A DNA stretch of 64,000 bases from Saccharothrix violaceirubra (GCF_014203755.1 NZ_JACHJS010000001.1:3968001-4032000); one strand, 5' to 3'. Shown: positions 25,145 to 34,354, numbered from the stretch's first letter. Numbers and translations are program-made. The notes: generated by a model from the sequence alone, not told the origin.

Positions 25145-26373
25145 CGCCGCCCGATCTCGCGCCGCGCCGTCTCCACCGCCGCCCGCAGCTCGCCGGACGC
25201 GTCGGCCCCGGACCGGGCGATGCGGGACACGGCGTCCGACAGGGCCGTGTTCGCCGCGGCCGGCCAGCGCGGCGGGCTCGCGATGCGACCGCCCGACGTC
25301 ACGAAGCCGACGATGTCCTTGCCCGGACCCGAATCCAAGGACTTCGACGCCAGGCTCGCGCGGGCGGGCAGGTGGGCGCCGAACGCGGTCGCGAACTCGG
25401 TCTGGTACTCGGTCTTCTCGACCCACAGCCATTTCACGTACGCCTTGGCCGCTTCCACGTCGGCACTGCGGGAGTTCACCATCGCGCTGAACGCGCCCAC
25501 CGGCACGGACTCCGCCCCCGCGGCGTCCAACCGGGGGAACGGCAGCACGCCGACGTCCGAGCCGTGCGCGGCGGTGATCTTGGGCAGGTTCCACAGGCCC
25601 GTCCACTGCATGGCGACCAGGCCGTCGACGAACGCGCCGGGGTCGGCCCAGTCGGTGGGCGCACCGAGCAGCAGACCGCCGCCCTCGTGCAGGGCGCGCA
25701 GCTTCCCGAATGCCGTGGCGGCACGCGGGTCGTCGAACCCGGGACCGTTCCCGTCCGCCGACAGGAAGTCCAGTCCGGCCGACCAGAGCAGCGGGCCGGT
25801 CAGCACGGCCACGCCGCCGTCGTTGCCCGCGAACAGGCCCCGCACACCGCCGGTGTTCAGGCGGGCGGCGGCGTCGACCAGTTCGTCGAGCGACCGGGGC
25901 GGCGCGACGCCGGCCTTCGCCAGCAGGCTCGGCCGGTAGTAGAGCACCTGGGTGTCGATGGCCTGCGGGATGCCGTAGAGCCTGCCGTCGACGGTCTGGG
26001 CTTCCAGCAGCGTGCGCACGAAGTCGTCGCGGGTGTCGCCGAGCAGGTCGTCCAGCTCGACGACCTGCTTCTGCCGCACCCAGTCGACCTTGACCTGCGC
26101 CTCGAACACGTCCGGCACCGCGCCGTTCTGGAGCGCGGTCAGGAGTTTGGAGTCGTAGTCGCCGGGGTTCCACTGCACCTCGACCTTGGCGTCCGGGTAC
26201 GCGGCGGCGTAGCGGCGCACGGCGTCCTGCACACCGTCTTCCCCGTACGCGTGATACCAGTGGCGCAACGTCCCGTCCGCCGATCCGCCGCGCCCGGTGT
26301 TCGTGCCGCACGCCGCGAGCCCCAGCAGACCCGCGACGGCCAGGAACGACCGCCGGTTCACCCCCGTGCCCAT
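25141..26373 (-). CDS. Sugar ABC transporter substrate-binding lipoprotein
   Basis: A 410-residue extracellular solute-binding protein, family 1 (CUT1). The N-terminus VNRRSFLAVAGLLGLAACG combines a twin-arginine-like motif with a lipobox (LAAC), so it is probably exported by Tat and lipidated. The mature part shows the family features TLRHWYHAYGEDGVQDAV, VEVQWNPGDYDSKLLTALQNG, PDVFEAQ and the late WTGLWNLPKI and FSAMVNSRSADVEAAKAYVKWL segments. It heads an operon with two permeases. A beta-helix protein and glycosyltransferase nearby suggest a glycan-derived substrate, but this is only context. Confidence 0.92.
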   Translation of the reverse strand: MGTGVNRRSFLAVAGLLGLAACGTNTGRGGSADGTLRHWYHAYGEDGVQDAVRRYAAAYPDAKVEVQWNPGDYDSKLLTALQNGAVPDVFEAQVKVDWVRQKQVVELDDLLGDTRDDFVRTLLEAQTVDGRLYGIPQAIDTQVLYYRPSLLAKAGVAPPRSLDELVDAAARLNTGGVRGLFAGNDGGVAVLTGPLLWSAGLDFLSADGNGPGFDDPRAATAFGKLRALHEGGGLLLGAPTDWADPGAFVDGLVAMQWTGLWNLPKITAAHGSDVGVLPFPRLDAAGAESVPVGAFSAMVNSRSADVEAAKAYVKWLWVEKTEYQTEFATAFGAHLPARASLASKSLDSGPGKDIVGFVTSGGRIASPPRWPAAANTALSDAVSRIARSGADASGELRAAVETARREIGRR

Positions 26374-26651
26374 CCCGACCCCTCTCCCCCGTGCGGATCA
26401 CCCGTCGGCCCATCGAAGCGCGGTCGTCGAGCGCCTGTCGACCATTCCCACCAGCCGGACCCGAGCCTGCCGGCCGGCACCAAGATCCGCTCGACGGCGG
26501 CGGGAGCGGGTGGGGATTCCCGATTGTCCGGTGGGCACGGCACATCCGAAGGCCCACGGGGAAGGTGCGGGCCGGGCTCGGGCACGCGGAGGAGCGGCTG
26601 GGCAGGGCCAGGGCGGGACGGCCGAGAGGCAGGGGCGGGTCGTCGGCGCGG

Positions 26652-27470
26652 TCAGCCGGACCTGCGGCGCCGGTAGGCGCGCTGTTGGCAGGCCCGCGAG
26701 CAGTAGGCACGCGGCCGTCCCGAGGCCGGCTGTTCGACCGGACCACCACACGTCCGGCATGTTTCATCACGCTTTTCATCACGCTGCTTGATCAGCAGTT
26801 CGATGCCGTCGAGCACGCGCGCCAACCCGAACCCGAAGGTGTCCAACGGGTCGTCGAAGCCGCCGTCGCGCCAGAGCGCGGACAGCGTCGGATAGCGGTC
26901 GAGGTGGGCGTACAGGGAGTGGCGCGCACCCCACCACCGCTCGTGGTCGACCCCGCTCGCCCGCTCGGCCTCGACGGTCTCCAGCAGCACCAACGCCTCC
27001 GCCTCGACGAACCGGCCGACCAGCCCCGCGGCCGCGACGACCTCGGCGGGCGCGAGCGCGGTGCCGGCGAGGACCGCGAGCATCCGCTCGTAGGCCACGA
27101 TCCCGTTCGGGCCGGGCAGTCGCCGCGGGCCGCGCACCTGGGCCAGCCACGGATGCCGGCGGTGCACCTCCCACATCCGCCGGGCGCACGCGGTCAGCCC
27201 GGCCCGCCAGTCGCCCTCGGGCAGCGGTCCGGCGGACTCGGCGAGCACGGCGTCGCGCATGAGGTCGACCAGGTGGTCACGACCGGGCACGTGCCGGTAC
27301 AGGGACATGGCCGTGTAGCCCAGGCGTTCGGCGACCTTGCGCATCGACAGCCCGTCCAGACCCGACTCGTCGGCCACCTCGACGGCCGCCCGCACGATCC
27401 GGCCCACGTTCAGCCCCGGGCCGCCGCCGTCGCCCCACAGCAGGTCGACCGCCAGATCTTCTTGCGCCAC
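26652..27470 (-). CDS. TetR-family regulator with C-terminal zinc-ribbon-like motif
   Basis: A 272-residue regulator. Residues about 20-62 are the TetR HTH (LSMRKVAERLGYTAMSLYRHVPGRDHLVDLM), followed by a TetR_C_1-type ligand domain. The last 35 residues, CRTCGGPVEQPASGRPRAYC then SRACQQRAYRRRR, hold a C-x2-C...C-x3-C pattern like that of FPG/IleRS-type zinc ribbons and may bind zinc. GTG start with GAGGTG upstream. It is divergent from the beta-helix gene, with a perfect palindrome between them, so repression of that gene is likely. Confidence 0.88.
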   Translation of the reverse strand: MAQEDLAVDLLWGDGGGPGLNVGRIVRAAVEVADESGLDGLSMRKVAERLGYTAMSLYRHVPGRDHLVDLMRDAVLAESAGPLPEGDWRAGLTACARRMWEVHRRHPWLAQVRGPRRLPGPNGIVAYERMLAVLAGTALAPAEVVAAAGLVGRFVEAEALVLLETVEAERASGVDHERWWGARHSLYAHLDRYPTLSALWRDGGFDDPLDTFGFGLARVLDGIELLIKQRDEKRDETCRTCGGPVEQPASGRPRAYCSRACQQRAYRRRRSG

Positions 27471-27483
27471 CGCACACCTCCGT

Positions 27484-27498
27484 GTTTATAGTATAAAC
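27484..27498. promoter_or_regulatory. Perfect palindrome GTTTATA-G-TATAAAC, likely TetR operator
   Basis: The 15-bp perfect palindrome is strikingly AT-rich for this genome. It lies 13 bp upstream of the TetR GTG and 32 bp before the beta-helix GTG. A related imperfect copy GGTTTAT-GTC-GTATACC follows at 27500-27516. The element probably overlaps the promoters in both directions. Confidence 0.78.
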
Positions 27499-27530
27499 TG
27501 GTTTATGTCGTATACCTCCCAGGAGTCTCC

Positions 27531-29183
27531 GTGACCGACTTCCACGTGTCCCCGACCGGGGACGACGCGAACCCGGGCGACGCCGGCCGGCCGTTCGCCA
27601 CGCTCCACCGGGCGGTCGAGGCCGCCGGAACGATCACCGGGCAGGTAGTCGTGCACCTCGTCCCCGGAACGCACTTCCTCGCCGAACCCCTGGTGTTCGG
27701 CGAGAACTCCGGACCGATCCGCATCGAGGGGCGGGACGCGGTGCTCAGCGGCGGACGGGTGGTCGACGCATGGCGCGAGCGCGACGGCGTGTGGTCGGCC
27801 GATGTCGGCGGACTCGACACCCGCCACCTCGCCGCGGACGGACGCCGGGTCGAGCGGGCCGCGATCCCCGGCATCCCCGGCACCGCGAGCGCGAACGACA
27901 CGGGTTACGTCACGGACGCCGTACTCGACTGGCGGCCGGGCGTCGAGTTCGTCTTCCGGGGCGTCTACCCGTGGACCGAAGCCCGCTGCCCCGTGGCCGA
28001 GGTCGTGCGCGACGGCGACACCACCCGGATCACCATGGCGCGGCCCGCGTTCGACCGCGCGAAAGAGCTGTACAACGCCACCTGGTACGGCAACACGCTG
28101 TCCGGCCCCGGTCTGCCGACCGGCGTCGAGAACGACCCGTCGTTCCTCACCCCCGACACGTTCGCGCTGGACCGGTCACGCCCCGGCCACCACGTGCTGC
28201 ACTACTTCCCACTGCCCGGCGAAACTCCGCACGTGGTCGCCGCGGCCCTGGAGACGCTCGTGCACGCCGTCGGCGCACGCGACCTCTCGTTCCACGGCGT
28301 GACCTTCGCCGACAGCACGTGGCTGTATCCCGTCGGCGACAACGGTTTCCTGCACTACCACGGCAACGGGCACTACGTCGACGGCCCGATCGAGACCGTC
28401 GTCCTGGCCGAGGACGAGGCGTGGCTGACCGTCCCCGGCCGGTCGCGGCAGATCCCCGCCGCCGTACTCGTCGAGGACGGCACCGGGGTCGTGTTCGAGG
28501 ACTGCCGCTTCACCCGCCTGGGCGCCACGGCCCTGGGCGCGACCGGCGGCACCGGCCTCGAGGTCCGCCGGTGCCGCTTCGACGCGCTCGCCGCGTCGGC
28601 CGTCGCCCTGACCGGCACCCGCGACGCGGTGGTGACGGACAACGTCGTGCGCGGGACCGGCCTGGACCACTCCGGTTCGCCGGGCGTGGCGCTGCTGGAC
28701 ACCACCGACTGCACGATCGCGCACAACGAGATCACCGACGTGCCGCACTGCGGGATCGTCGTCGGCCCCGGCCGGGGCACGCGGGTCCTGCGCAACCACG
28801 TCGCCGACAGCATGGGCGTCCTGGCCGACGGCGGCGGCATCTACCTGTCCGGACCGCAGGGCGACTCGCACGACGACGGTGCCGTGATCCAGGGCAACGT
28901 CATCGAGAACACCCGCACCCCGTACAACTTCGCGCTGTACACCGACTACGGCGCCGCGTGGGTGACCGTGGCGGACAACGTCGTCTTCCGCGCCGACAAC
29001 AGCGCGACCCTGACCCCCAGCCCGCCGCTGCGCGAGGTGGTCTACCGCGACAACTTCTGGCACAAGGAACCGTCCGGCGCGGTGCCCGAGGGCGTCACCT
29101 ACACGGGCAACGTGGTCCTGTCCGACGAAGCCGAACTGCTCGCCGCCACGGTCGACCTCCGCACGCGGGCAGGCGTCCGCTAA
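27531..29183 (+). CDS. Right-handed parallel beta-helix repeat protein, possible glycan-active enzyme
   Basis: A 550-residue protein with GTG start behind AGGAG. The first part (FHVSPTGDDANPGDAGRPFATLHRAVEAA) is the typical opening of pectate-lyase-like and GH141-type beta-helix proteins, then QVVVHLVPGTHFLAEPLVFG. From about residue 300 the beta-helix repeats are clear: VEDGTGVVFEDCRFTRLGAT, GLEVRRCRFDALAASAV, DAVVTDNVVRGTG, DCTIAHNEITDVPHCGIVV, TRVLRNHVADS. There is no signal peptide, so it should act in the cytoplasm, perhaps on oligosaccharides brought in by the neighbouring ABC importer. Specific activity unknown. Confidence 0.85.
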   Translation: MTDFHVSPTGDDANPGDAGRPFATLHRAVEAAGTITGQVVVHLVPGTHFLAEPLVFGENSGPIRIEGRDAVLSGGRVVDAWRERDGVWSADVGGLDTRHLAADGRRVERAAIPGIPGTASANDTGYVTDAVLDWRPGVEFVFRGVYPWTEARCPVAEVVRDGDTTRITMARPAFDRAKELYNATWYGNTLSGPGLPTGVENDPSFLTPDTFALDRSRPGHHVLHYFPLPGETPHVVAAALETLVHAVGARDLSFHGVTFADSTWLYPVGDNGFLHYHGNGHYVDGPIETVVLAEDEAWLTVPGRSRQIPAAVLVEDGTGVVFEDCRFTRLGATALGATGGTGLEVRRCRFDALAASAVALTGTRDAVVTDNVVRGTGLDHSGSPGVALLDTTDCTIAHNEITDVPHCGIVVGPGRGTRVLRNHVADSMGVLADGGGIYLSGPQGDSHDDGAVIQGNVIENTRTPYNFALYTDYGAAWVTVADNVVFRADNSATLTPSPPLREVVYRDNFWHKEPSGAVPEGVTYTGNVVLSDEAELLAATVDLRTRAGVR

Positions 29184-29225
29184 TCCCGTTGCGCACCGCC
29201 CTCCGAAGTGACCAGGGTGGGCCGG

Positions 29226-30315
29226 ATGAAGATCCTTTTCGTCACGCTGACCGGCCACGGACACGTCACGCCCACCCTGGCCCTGGTGGCGGAACTGGTG
29301 CGGCGTGGTCACCACGTCGACTACGCGACGAGCCACGTGGACGCGGTGGCCGCCGCCGGTGCCACCCCGGTCCCCCTGCCCGCTCCGGGCCCGTTCGACC
29401 CCGCGGGCGCGGACGTCGTGCCCCGGTGGTTCCGCCACTACTTCGCGGCGATGCGCGCGACCCACCCGATCCTGCTCGACCACTGCCGGCGCGACCGGCC
29501 CGACGTGATCTGCCACGACGCCACCAACTGGCCCGCCCGGATCGTGGCGCGGCAGCTCGACGTCCCGGCGGTCCGGTGCGTGCCGCACTTCGCGTCGAAC
29601 GCGTCGTTCAGCCTGATGTCGCCCGACCTGGTGGCACACCTGGCCGACGACTGTGCCGCGTTCGCCGCCGGACAGGGCGTCGACCTCACCCCGGCGGACA
29701 CGCTGGACTCCCCCGAGGCCGTCAACCTCGTCCTGGTGCCGCGGGAGTTCCAGCCCGCCGGGGAGACGTTCGACGACACGTTCCACTTCGTCGGCCCGCT
29801 CCTGGGCGACCGGGTCGACGAGCCCTGGACCCCGCGCCACCCGGACCTGCCGCTGCTCTACGTGTCGCTGGGCTCGATGATGACCGACGCGGCCCTGTAC
29901 CGGGCGTGTGTCACGGACTTCGCCGACGGCGCATGGCAGGTCGCCCTGCACGCCCGGACGACCGACCCGGTTCCGTCCACTGTGGACGTCCGTGACTGGT
30001 TCCCCCAGCCGGCGGTCCTGCGGCACGCACGGGCGTTCGTCACCCACGGCGGGATGAACTCGACCATGGAGGCCCTGTACCACGGCGTGCCGCTGATCGT
30101 GCACCCGCTGCCCCCCCGAGCAGGAGGCGAACGCCGACCACATCCGCGCTTTGGGCCTGGGTGAACGCTTGGCGGACCCGGCCGACCTGCGCGCGGTGGT
30201 GGACCGGGTCGCCGCGGACCCCTTGATCCGCCACCGCGTGGACCGGATGCGGGACGCCGTCCACGCGGCGGGCGGCGTCGGACTCGCGGCGGACCTGGTC
30301 GTCGGCCGCCGCTGA
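29226..30315 (+). pseudogene. GT1-family (UDP-glycosyltransferase/MGT-like) gene interrupted by a frameshift at a C7 run
   Basis: From the ATG at 29226 the frame encodes a GT-B glycosyltransferase: MKILFVTLTGHGHVTPTLAL at the N-terminus, an acceptor-domain His/Asp region, then LPLLYVSLGSMM and the nucleotide-sugar signature FVTHGGMNSTMEALYHGVPL. At 30111-30117 seven C residues follow, and the frame then gives PRAGGERRPHP and stops at 30164. Dropping one C restores PPEQEANADHIRALGLGERL and a normal C-terminal helix to the stop at 30313-30315 (length 363). The gene is therefore either inactivated by a single-base insertion, subject to slippage, or affected by a sequencing error in the C run. 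It follows the beta-helix gene by 42 bp. Confidence 0.85.
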
Positions 30316-30344
30316 GTCGCAGGTGCTGAGTCGCAGGTTCCGGG

Positions 30345-31136
30345 TCACCGGTTCCAACCGGTGCAGCGCCACCGGTCGATGTCGGGCCAGGAGGCGATCA
30401 GCGCGTCGGCGAGCGTGCCGCCGAAGGCGACCGTCGACTCGTGGGAGGCGAAGCAGATCCAGTCGAGGGTCTCGTCGCACCAGACCTTCTCCACGCCCTC
30501 GTACCACGGCACGAACAGGTCGAGGTCGATCACCCGGCCGTCCGAACGGTTGCCCTCGTCCAACTCGACGACCCGACCCGAGCCCAGGCCGCGCAAAGCC
30601 CGGAGCACCAACTCTTCGCCCGGACCGTCCCACATCGCCTCGACGCGCAACACCAGCACGTCCGCCGGCGGGTCGTCGACGATCGGATACCAGACCTGGT
30701 CCCGCAGCCCCCACCGCGACACCAACCGGTCGGTCCAGAGCGAGAACTCCTCGACGCTCAACACGCGCCGGTAAGGCAGCGGCGCCACCGGCTCGTCCGA
30801 CGTCGACCAGTCCCGGACCGCCTCCCGGAACAGGAGGCGTTCCGCCTCCTCCGCCGCCACCGCGACGCGATCGGTCCCGTGGGTGGGCGCCCGGAAAGCG
30901 GCGGCGGTCAACGCGGCGGCGAGGGCGCGGGGTTCGGGGAGGTCGTCCGGGTCGAGCCTCTCGACCTCGTGCGGGATCTCGGCTGCCAGCACGTCCAGCG
31001 GGAACGCCCGCTCGTGCTCGACGCGGTACCGGCCGTGGGGAGAGCGCACGCCCATCGACTCGCCGTGGCGCACCACGTCGTCGTGGCACGCTGCCAGGTG
31101 GCGACGCGCCGCCGTGTGCAGCGACCGGGAATCCAT
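30345..31136 (-). CDS. Conserved hypothetical protein
   Basis: A 263-residue cytoplasmic protein with no domain I recognise. It starts MDSRSLHTAARRHLAACHDDVVRHGES; in the middle LFREAVRDWSTSDEPVAPLPYRRVLSVEEF, and near the C-terminus DETLDWICFASHESTVAFGGTLADAL, where DWICYASHE-like wording suggests a SMI1/KNR4-type or similar small beta fold, but the likeness is weak. No signal peptide or membrane helix. It ends close to the glycosyltransferase stop on the other strand. Confidence 0.72.
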   Translation of the reverse strand: MDSRSLHTAARRHLAACHDDVVRHGESMGVRSPHGRYRVEHERAFPLDVLAAEIPHEVERLDPDDLPEPRALAAALTAAAFRAPTHGTDRVAVAAEEAERLLFREAVRDWSTSDEPVAPLPYRRVLSVEEFSLWTDRLVSRWGLRDQVWYPIVDDPPADVLVLRVEAMWDGPGEELVLRALRGLGSGRVVELDEGNRSDGRVIDLDLFVPWYEGVEKVWCDETLDWICFASHESTVAFGGTLADALIASWPDIDRWRCTGWNR

Positions 31137-31181
31137 TCCATGATCGTGCACAGGGCGACCGGCCCCGGACAAGCGGATTCG

Positions 31182-31215
31182 GTCCGGGGCAGACCCGCGA
31201 GGGCCTGCCCCGGAC
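31182..31215. terminator. Hairpin downstream of the CHRD gene
   Basis: GTCCGGGGCAG (31182-31192) pairs perfectly with CTGCCCCGGAC (31205-31215) around a 12-nt loop. It lies 7 bp past the stop of the minus-strand CHRD gene. Confidence 0.78.
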
Positions 31216-31222
31216 GTCGGCC

Positions 31223-31705
31223 TCAGCTCCGGAGCTGGCCGCGCACCGCGCCGTTGGGGTACGCGGCGTTGTGCACGTTCACGTAGAACCGACCGGGGTT
31301 GCGACGGAGTTCCTGGGCCAGGTCGCGGTCCACGTCGACACACCCGGAGACCGAGCCGGACGTCGGGGCCGGGAGGGTGACCTCGACCGGTCCCGCCTGG
31401 CCGATCCGGCCGCGGTGGATGTGCGCGGCGGTCGGCGCGTCGACCCGGCGGACCAGCAGCGCCACACAGACCTGGTCACGGTGGACGACCACCTTGGCGT
31501 AGCCGACGCCGTCCGGGTCACCCGGTCCGGGTACTTCGTTCGGGCCTGACAGGTTCGCTTCGTGCGTGCGTCCGCCGCCCAACAGGCTCAGGTCCAGATC
31601 CAGGTCGACGTCCAGGAGCGGATCGGCCGACGCCGCCGCCGGTGCCAGACCTCCCAGCGCCAACGCCGCGATCACGGGAACCACGAGCCGCAATGCTGCC
31701 TTCAC
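31223..31705 (-). CDS. Secreted CHRD-domain protein
   Basis: A 160-residue exported protein. GTG at 31705 is chosen since GGAGG lies 6 nt upstream and it gives a clean signal peptide (VKAALRLVVPVIAALALGGL...ASA); an ATG nine codons earlier is possible. The mature protein holds one CHRD domain: EANLSGPNEVPGPGDPDGVG, AKVVVHRDQVCVALLVRRV, AAHIHRGRIGQAGPVEVTLP and the C-terminal FYVNVHNAAYPNGAVRGQL. CHRD domains are secreted beta modules of unknown function in bacteria, named after chordin. Two conserved Cys may form a disulfide. Confidence 0.9.
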   Translation of the reverse strand: MKAALRLVVPVIAALALGGLAPAAASADPLLDVDLDLDLSLLGGGRTHEANLSGPNEVPGPGDPDGVGYAKVVVHRDQVCVALLVRRVDAPTAAHIHRGRIGQAGPVEVTLPAPTSGSVSGCVDVDRDLAQELRRNPGRFYVNVHNAAYPNGAVRGQLRS

Positions 31706-31846
31706 GACCAACCTCCACGGAATGCGATCCATCGGTCACCCGAGGTTCGCACCCGACGGAGGTTTCCGGTTCACATGTCCACACGATGTGCTGACAGCAC
31801 GGCATTCCACCCGGCACGATCGCCGGAAGAGTCCTATAGGGACGGC

Positions 31847-32722
31847 TCAGCGACCGATGGCGGCCAACACCGCCGACGCGATCGTCTCGTGCCCGGCGGG
31901 GGTGGGGTGCACGTCCTCGTGCGCGCAGAAGTACGTCAGCGTGCACACCTTCGCGACCGGGTCGGGCACCGGGCCGTACGCGGTGTCCACCGAGGCGCCG
32001 TCGAGCGGGTCGTAGCCGCCGGTCACGGCCGTGACGTCGACGAACTTCGCGCCGATCTTCCCGTACTCGGCGGACAGGGCCGGGTTCAGCACGTCGCGGA
32101 ACAGCGGCACGGACGTCCGCGCGAGCGCCTGCCCGTCGGGCAGGCGTGCCGACACCCACGCCCCGAGGAACACGTCCGGGTAGGTCAGCCCCACGATCGG
32201 GGCATCGCCGGCGGCCTCGCGCAGCGCGGTCAGGATCGCGGCCAGGTTGGTCCGGACGTCCTCGATGCCTCGCGCGACGCACCCCAGGACATCGGGTCCG
32301 GCGACGCACGCGGACAGGTCGTTGCCCCCGATCACCACGGTCACCAACCCCACCCGCCCCCGGTTCGCGCGCAACTCCCGCACCGCCGCGTCGAGCTGCG
32401 TCGCCGCGGGCTCCGGCGCGTCGACCGCCCGGTTCGCGACCGCGCACCCCGTGTCCTGACGGACCTGCGCGGACGTCGCCCCGCTGCACGCCACGTTGAC
32501 CAGCCGGAACCCCGCACGCCGGCCGACGAGGTACGCGAACCCGTCGGCGGACGACCCCGCCGGGTTGCCCACGTCGGCGGGCCGGTAGCCGGTGGCGTAC
32601 GAGTCCCCCACCGACACGTACACCTGTTCGGCCGAGGTCGACGTGACGACGGGCTCGTCCACCGGCCCGCCGGTACACGCCGCCAGCACCACCGACACCC
32701 CGACCAGTACCGCCACCCGCAC
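31847..32722 (-). CDS. SGNH/GDSL-family lipoprotein esterase
   Basis: A 291-residue secreted hydrolase. The signal VAVLVGVSVVLAACTGG ends in a lipobox Cys, so it is tethered to the membrane. Block I YVSVGDSYATGYRP supplies the catalytic Ser; block III VTVVIGGNDLSAC supplies the Gly/Asn of the oxyanion hole; block V DVHPTPAGHETIA supplies Asp and His. Six Cys in the mature part suggest disulfides, as in the Streptomyces-type SGNH lipases. GTG start with GGAGGTG upstream. The substrate may be a lipid or an acylated glycan. Confidence 0.93.
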   Translation of the reverse strand: MRVAVLVGVSVVLAACTGGPVDEPVVTSTSAEQVYVSVGDSYATGYRPADVGNPAGSSADGFAYLVGRRAGFRLVNVACSGATSAQVRQDTGCAVANRAVDAPEPAATQLDAAVRELRANRGRVGLVTVVIGGNDLSACVAGPDVLGCVARGIEDVRTNLAAILTALREAAGDAPIVGLTYPDVFLGAWVSARLPDGQALARTSVPLFRDVLNPALSAEYGKIGAKFVDVTAVTGGYDPLDGASVDTAYGPVPDPVAKVCTLTYFCAHEDVHPTPAGHETIASAVLAAIGR

Positions 32723-32996
32723 GCCACACCTCCGTTAGGTGATCTTCTCCGGACCCAGCGTACCCACCGGCGATCAGTCCACTATGGAGTGACACCGCCG
32801 CACCCGTCCGACGGGCCGCCGGGTACCGGAGCCGGCCGCGCGGGGACCGGTCTCCTTGCCTGTAAAGGGCTTCCCACCTGGTGGAAGGGCAATTATTTTC
32901 GCGCGTCGCAAAATTGACCCGCCCGGACCGGGCTCCACATCCTTGGCCTCGGGGAACAGGTTTCCCCGGTTCCCGGTCGACGATGTTGGAGTTGTC
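32723..32996 (+). promoter_or_regulatory. Leader region of the organosulfur-type operon
   Basis: The 274-bp region before the FMN monooxygenase has an AT-richer section (CAATTATTTTCGCGCGTC around 32890, unusual in this genome) and a hairpin formed by CTTCCCACC...GGTGGAAG near 32870-32887. No known riboswitch class, including SAM types, could be recognised. The ATG at 32997 lacks a strong Shine-Dalgarno. The region probably holds promoter and operator. Confidence 0.45.
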
Positions 32997-34325
32997 ATGT
33001 CCGAACGGCAGTTGCACCTCAACGCCTTCCTCATGGGCGTCGGTCACCACGAGGCCGCCTGGCGGCACCCGCGCACGGACCCGTCCCGGCTCGACGACGT
33101 CCGCCACTACGCGAACCTCGCGGTGATCGCCGAGCGCGGCACGTTCGACTCGGTCTTCCTCGCCGACGGGGTCCAGCTCTTCGGCGACGTCCGGCACAGC
33201 ATCGCCGCCGGGTTCGAGCCGCTCACGCTGCTGACCGCGCTCGCCGGCGCGACCAGCGGGATCGGGCTGATCGCCACCGCGTCCACCGGGTTCAGCGAGC
33301 CGTTCAACCTGGCCCGCTCGTTCGCCTCGCTCGACCACATCAGCGGTGGCCGCGCCGGGTGGAACATCGTGACCACGGCCGGGGACCGGGCCGCGCAGAA
33401 CTTCAACCGGGACGCCAACGCCGAGCACGGCGAGCGCTACCGCCGGGCGGCCGAGTTCCTGGACGTCGTGACCGCGCTGTGGGACAGCTGGGAGGACGAG
33501 GCGCTCGTCGTGGACCCGGCGTCGGGCGTGTTCGCCGATCCGGACAAGGTGCACGAGATCAACCACCGGGGCGACTTCTTCCGGGTGCGCGGTCCGCTCA
33601 ACGCCACCCGCGGCCCGCAGGGCCACCCGCTGCTGGTGCAGGCCGGGTCGTCGGAGGACGGCAAGGCGTTCGCCGCCGCGCACGCCGAGGCCGTCTTCAC
33701 CGCGCAGCAGACGTTCGAGGAGGGCGTCGCGTTCTACGCGGACCTCAAGGGCCGCCTCGCCGCCCACGGCCGCACCCCCGACCAGCTGGTCGTGCTGCCC
33801 GGCATCGTGCCCGTCCTCGGCTCCACCGAGGAGGAGGCGGCCAGGCTCAACGACGAACTCGACGACCTGATCGTGCCGACCCGCGCCGTGCACCAGCTGT
33901 CCGAGCTGATCGGCTTCGACCTCACCGACCACCCGCTCGACGAGCGCCTGCCACCGTTCCCGCCGGTCACCCGGATCAACGGCGCCAAGAGCCGGTTCGA
34001 GCTGGTCCGCGACCTGTCCGAGCGCGACGGCCTCACGCTGCGCCAACTGCTGCGCCGGCTCGGCGGCGGACGCGGCCACCAGGTCGTCACCGGCACGCCC
34101 GAGGCGATCGCCGACCACATCGAGACCTGGTTCCGCGGCGGCGCGGCGGACGGGTTCAACATCATGGCCCCGTTGCTGCCCTCCGGCCTGGAGGAATTCG
34201 TGGACCACGTGGTCCCGATCCTGCGCCGACGTGGCCTGTTCCGCACCGAGTACACCGGCACGACCCTGCGCGAGCACTACGGCCTGGCCCGGCCGCGCAG
34301 TCGCTACTCCGCGCTCTCCGTCTGA
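32997..34325 (+). CDS. FMN-dependent monooxygenase, NtaA/SnaA/DszA family
   Basis: A 442-residue flavin monooxygenase of the luciferase-like superfamily. It opens RQLHLNAFLMGVGHHEAAWRHP as NtaA/SnaA/DszA enzymes do, followed by AERGTFDSVFLADGVQL, FEPLTLLTALAGATSGIGLI and the typical RAGWNIVTT and GHPLLVQAGSSEDGKAFAA. These enzymes use reduced FMN from a separate reductase to cleave C-N or C-S bonds in chelators, sulfones or sulfonates. First gene of a six-gene operon with an SsuABC-like importer and a flavoprotein/ferredoxin pair, suggesting use of an organosulfur compound. Substrate not determined. Confidence 0.9.
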   Translation: MSERQLHLNAFLMGVGHHEAAWRHPRTDPSRLDDVRHYANLAVIAERGTFDSVFLADGVQLFGDVRHSIAAGFEPLTLLTALAGATSGIGLIATASTGFSEPFNLARSFASLDHISGGRAGWNIVTTAGDRAAQNFNRDANAEHGERYRRAAEFLDVVTALWDSWEDEALVVDPASGVFADPDKVHEINHRGDFFRVRGPLNATRGPQGHPLLVQAGSSEDGKAFAAAHAEAVFTAQQTFEEGVAFYADLKGRLAAHGRTPDQLVVLPGIVPVLGSTEEEAARLNDELDDLIVPTRAVHQLSELIGFDLTDHPLDERLPPFPPVTRINGAKSRFELVRDLSERDGLTLRQLLRRLGGGRGHQVVTGTPEAIADHIETWFRGGAADGFNIMAPLLPSGLEEFVDHVVPILRRRGLFRTEYTGTTLREHYGLARPRSRYSALSV

Positions 34326-34354
34326 CCATCCCCACCACGACAGGAACAACTGCC

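Noticed and set aside
30111..30164. Programmed +1 frameshift in the glycosyltransferase
   Set aside because: No known stimulatory element is visible and the family does not use recoding; indel or sequencing error is simpler.
32723..32996. Leader of the monooxygenase operon as a SAM riboswitch
   Set aside because: None of the conserved SAM-I, SAM-II or SAM-IV core sequences could be found.
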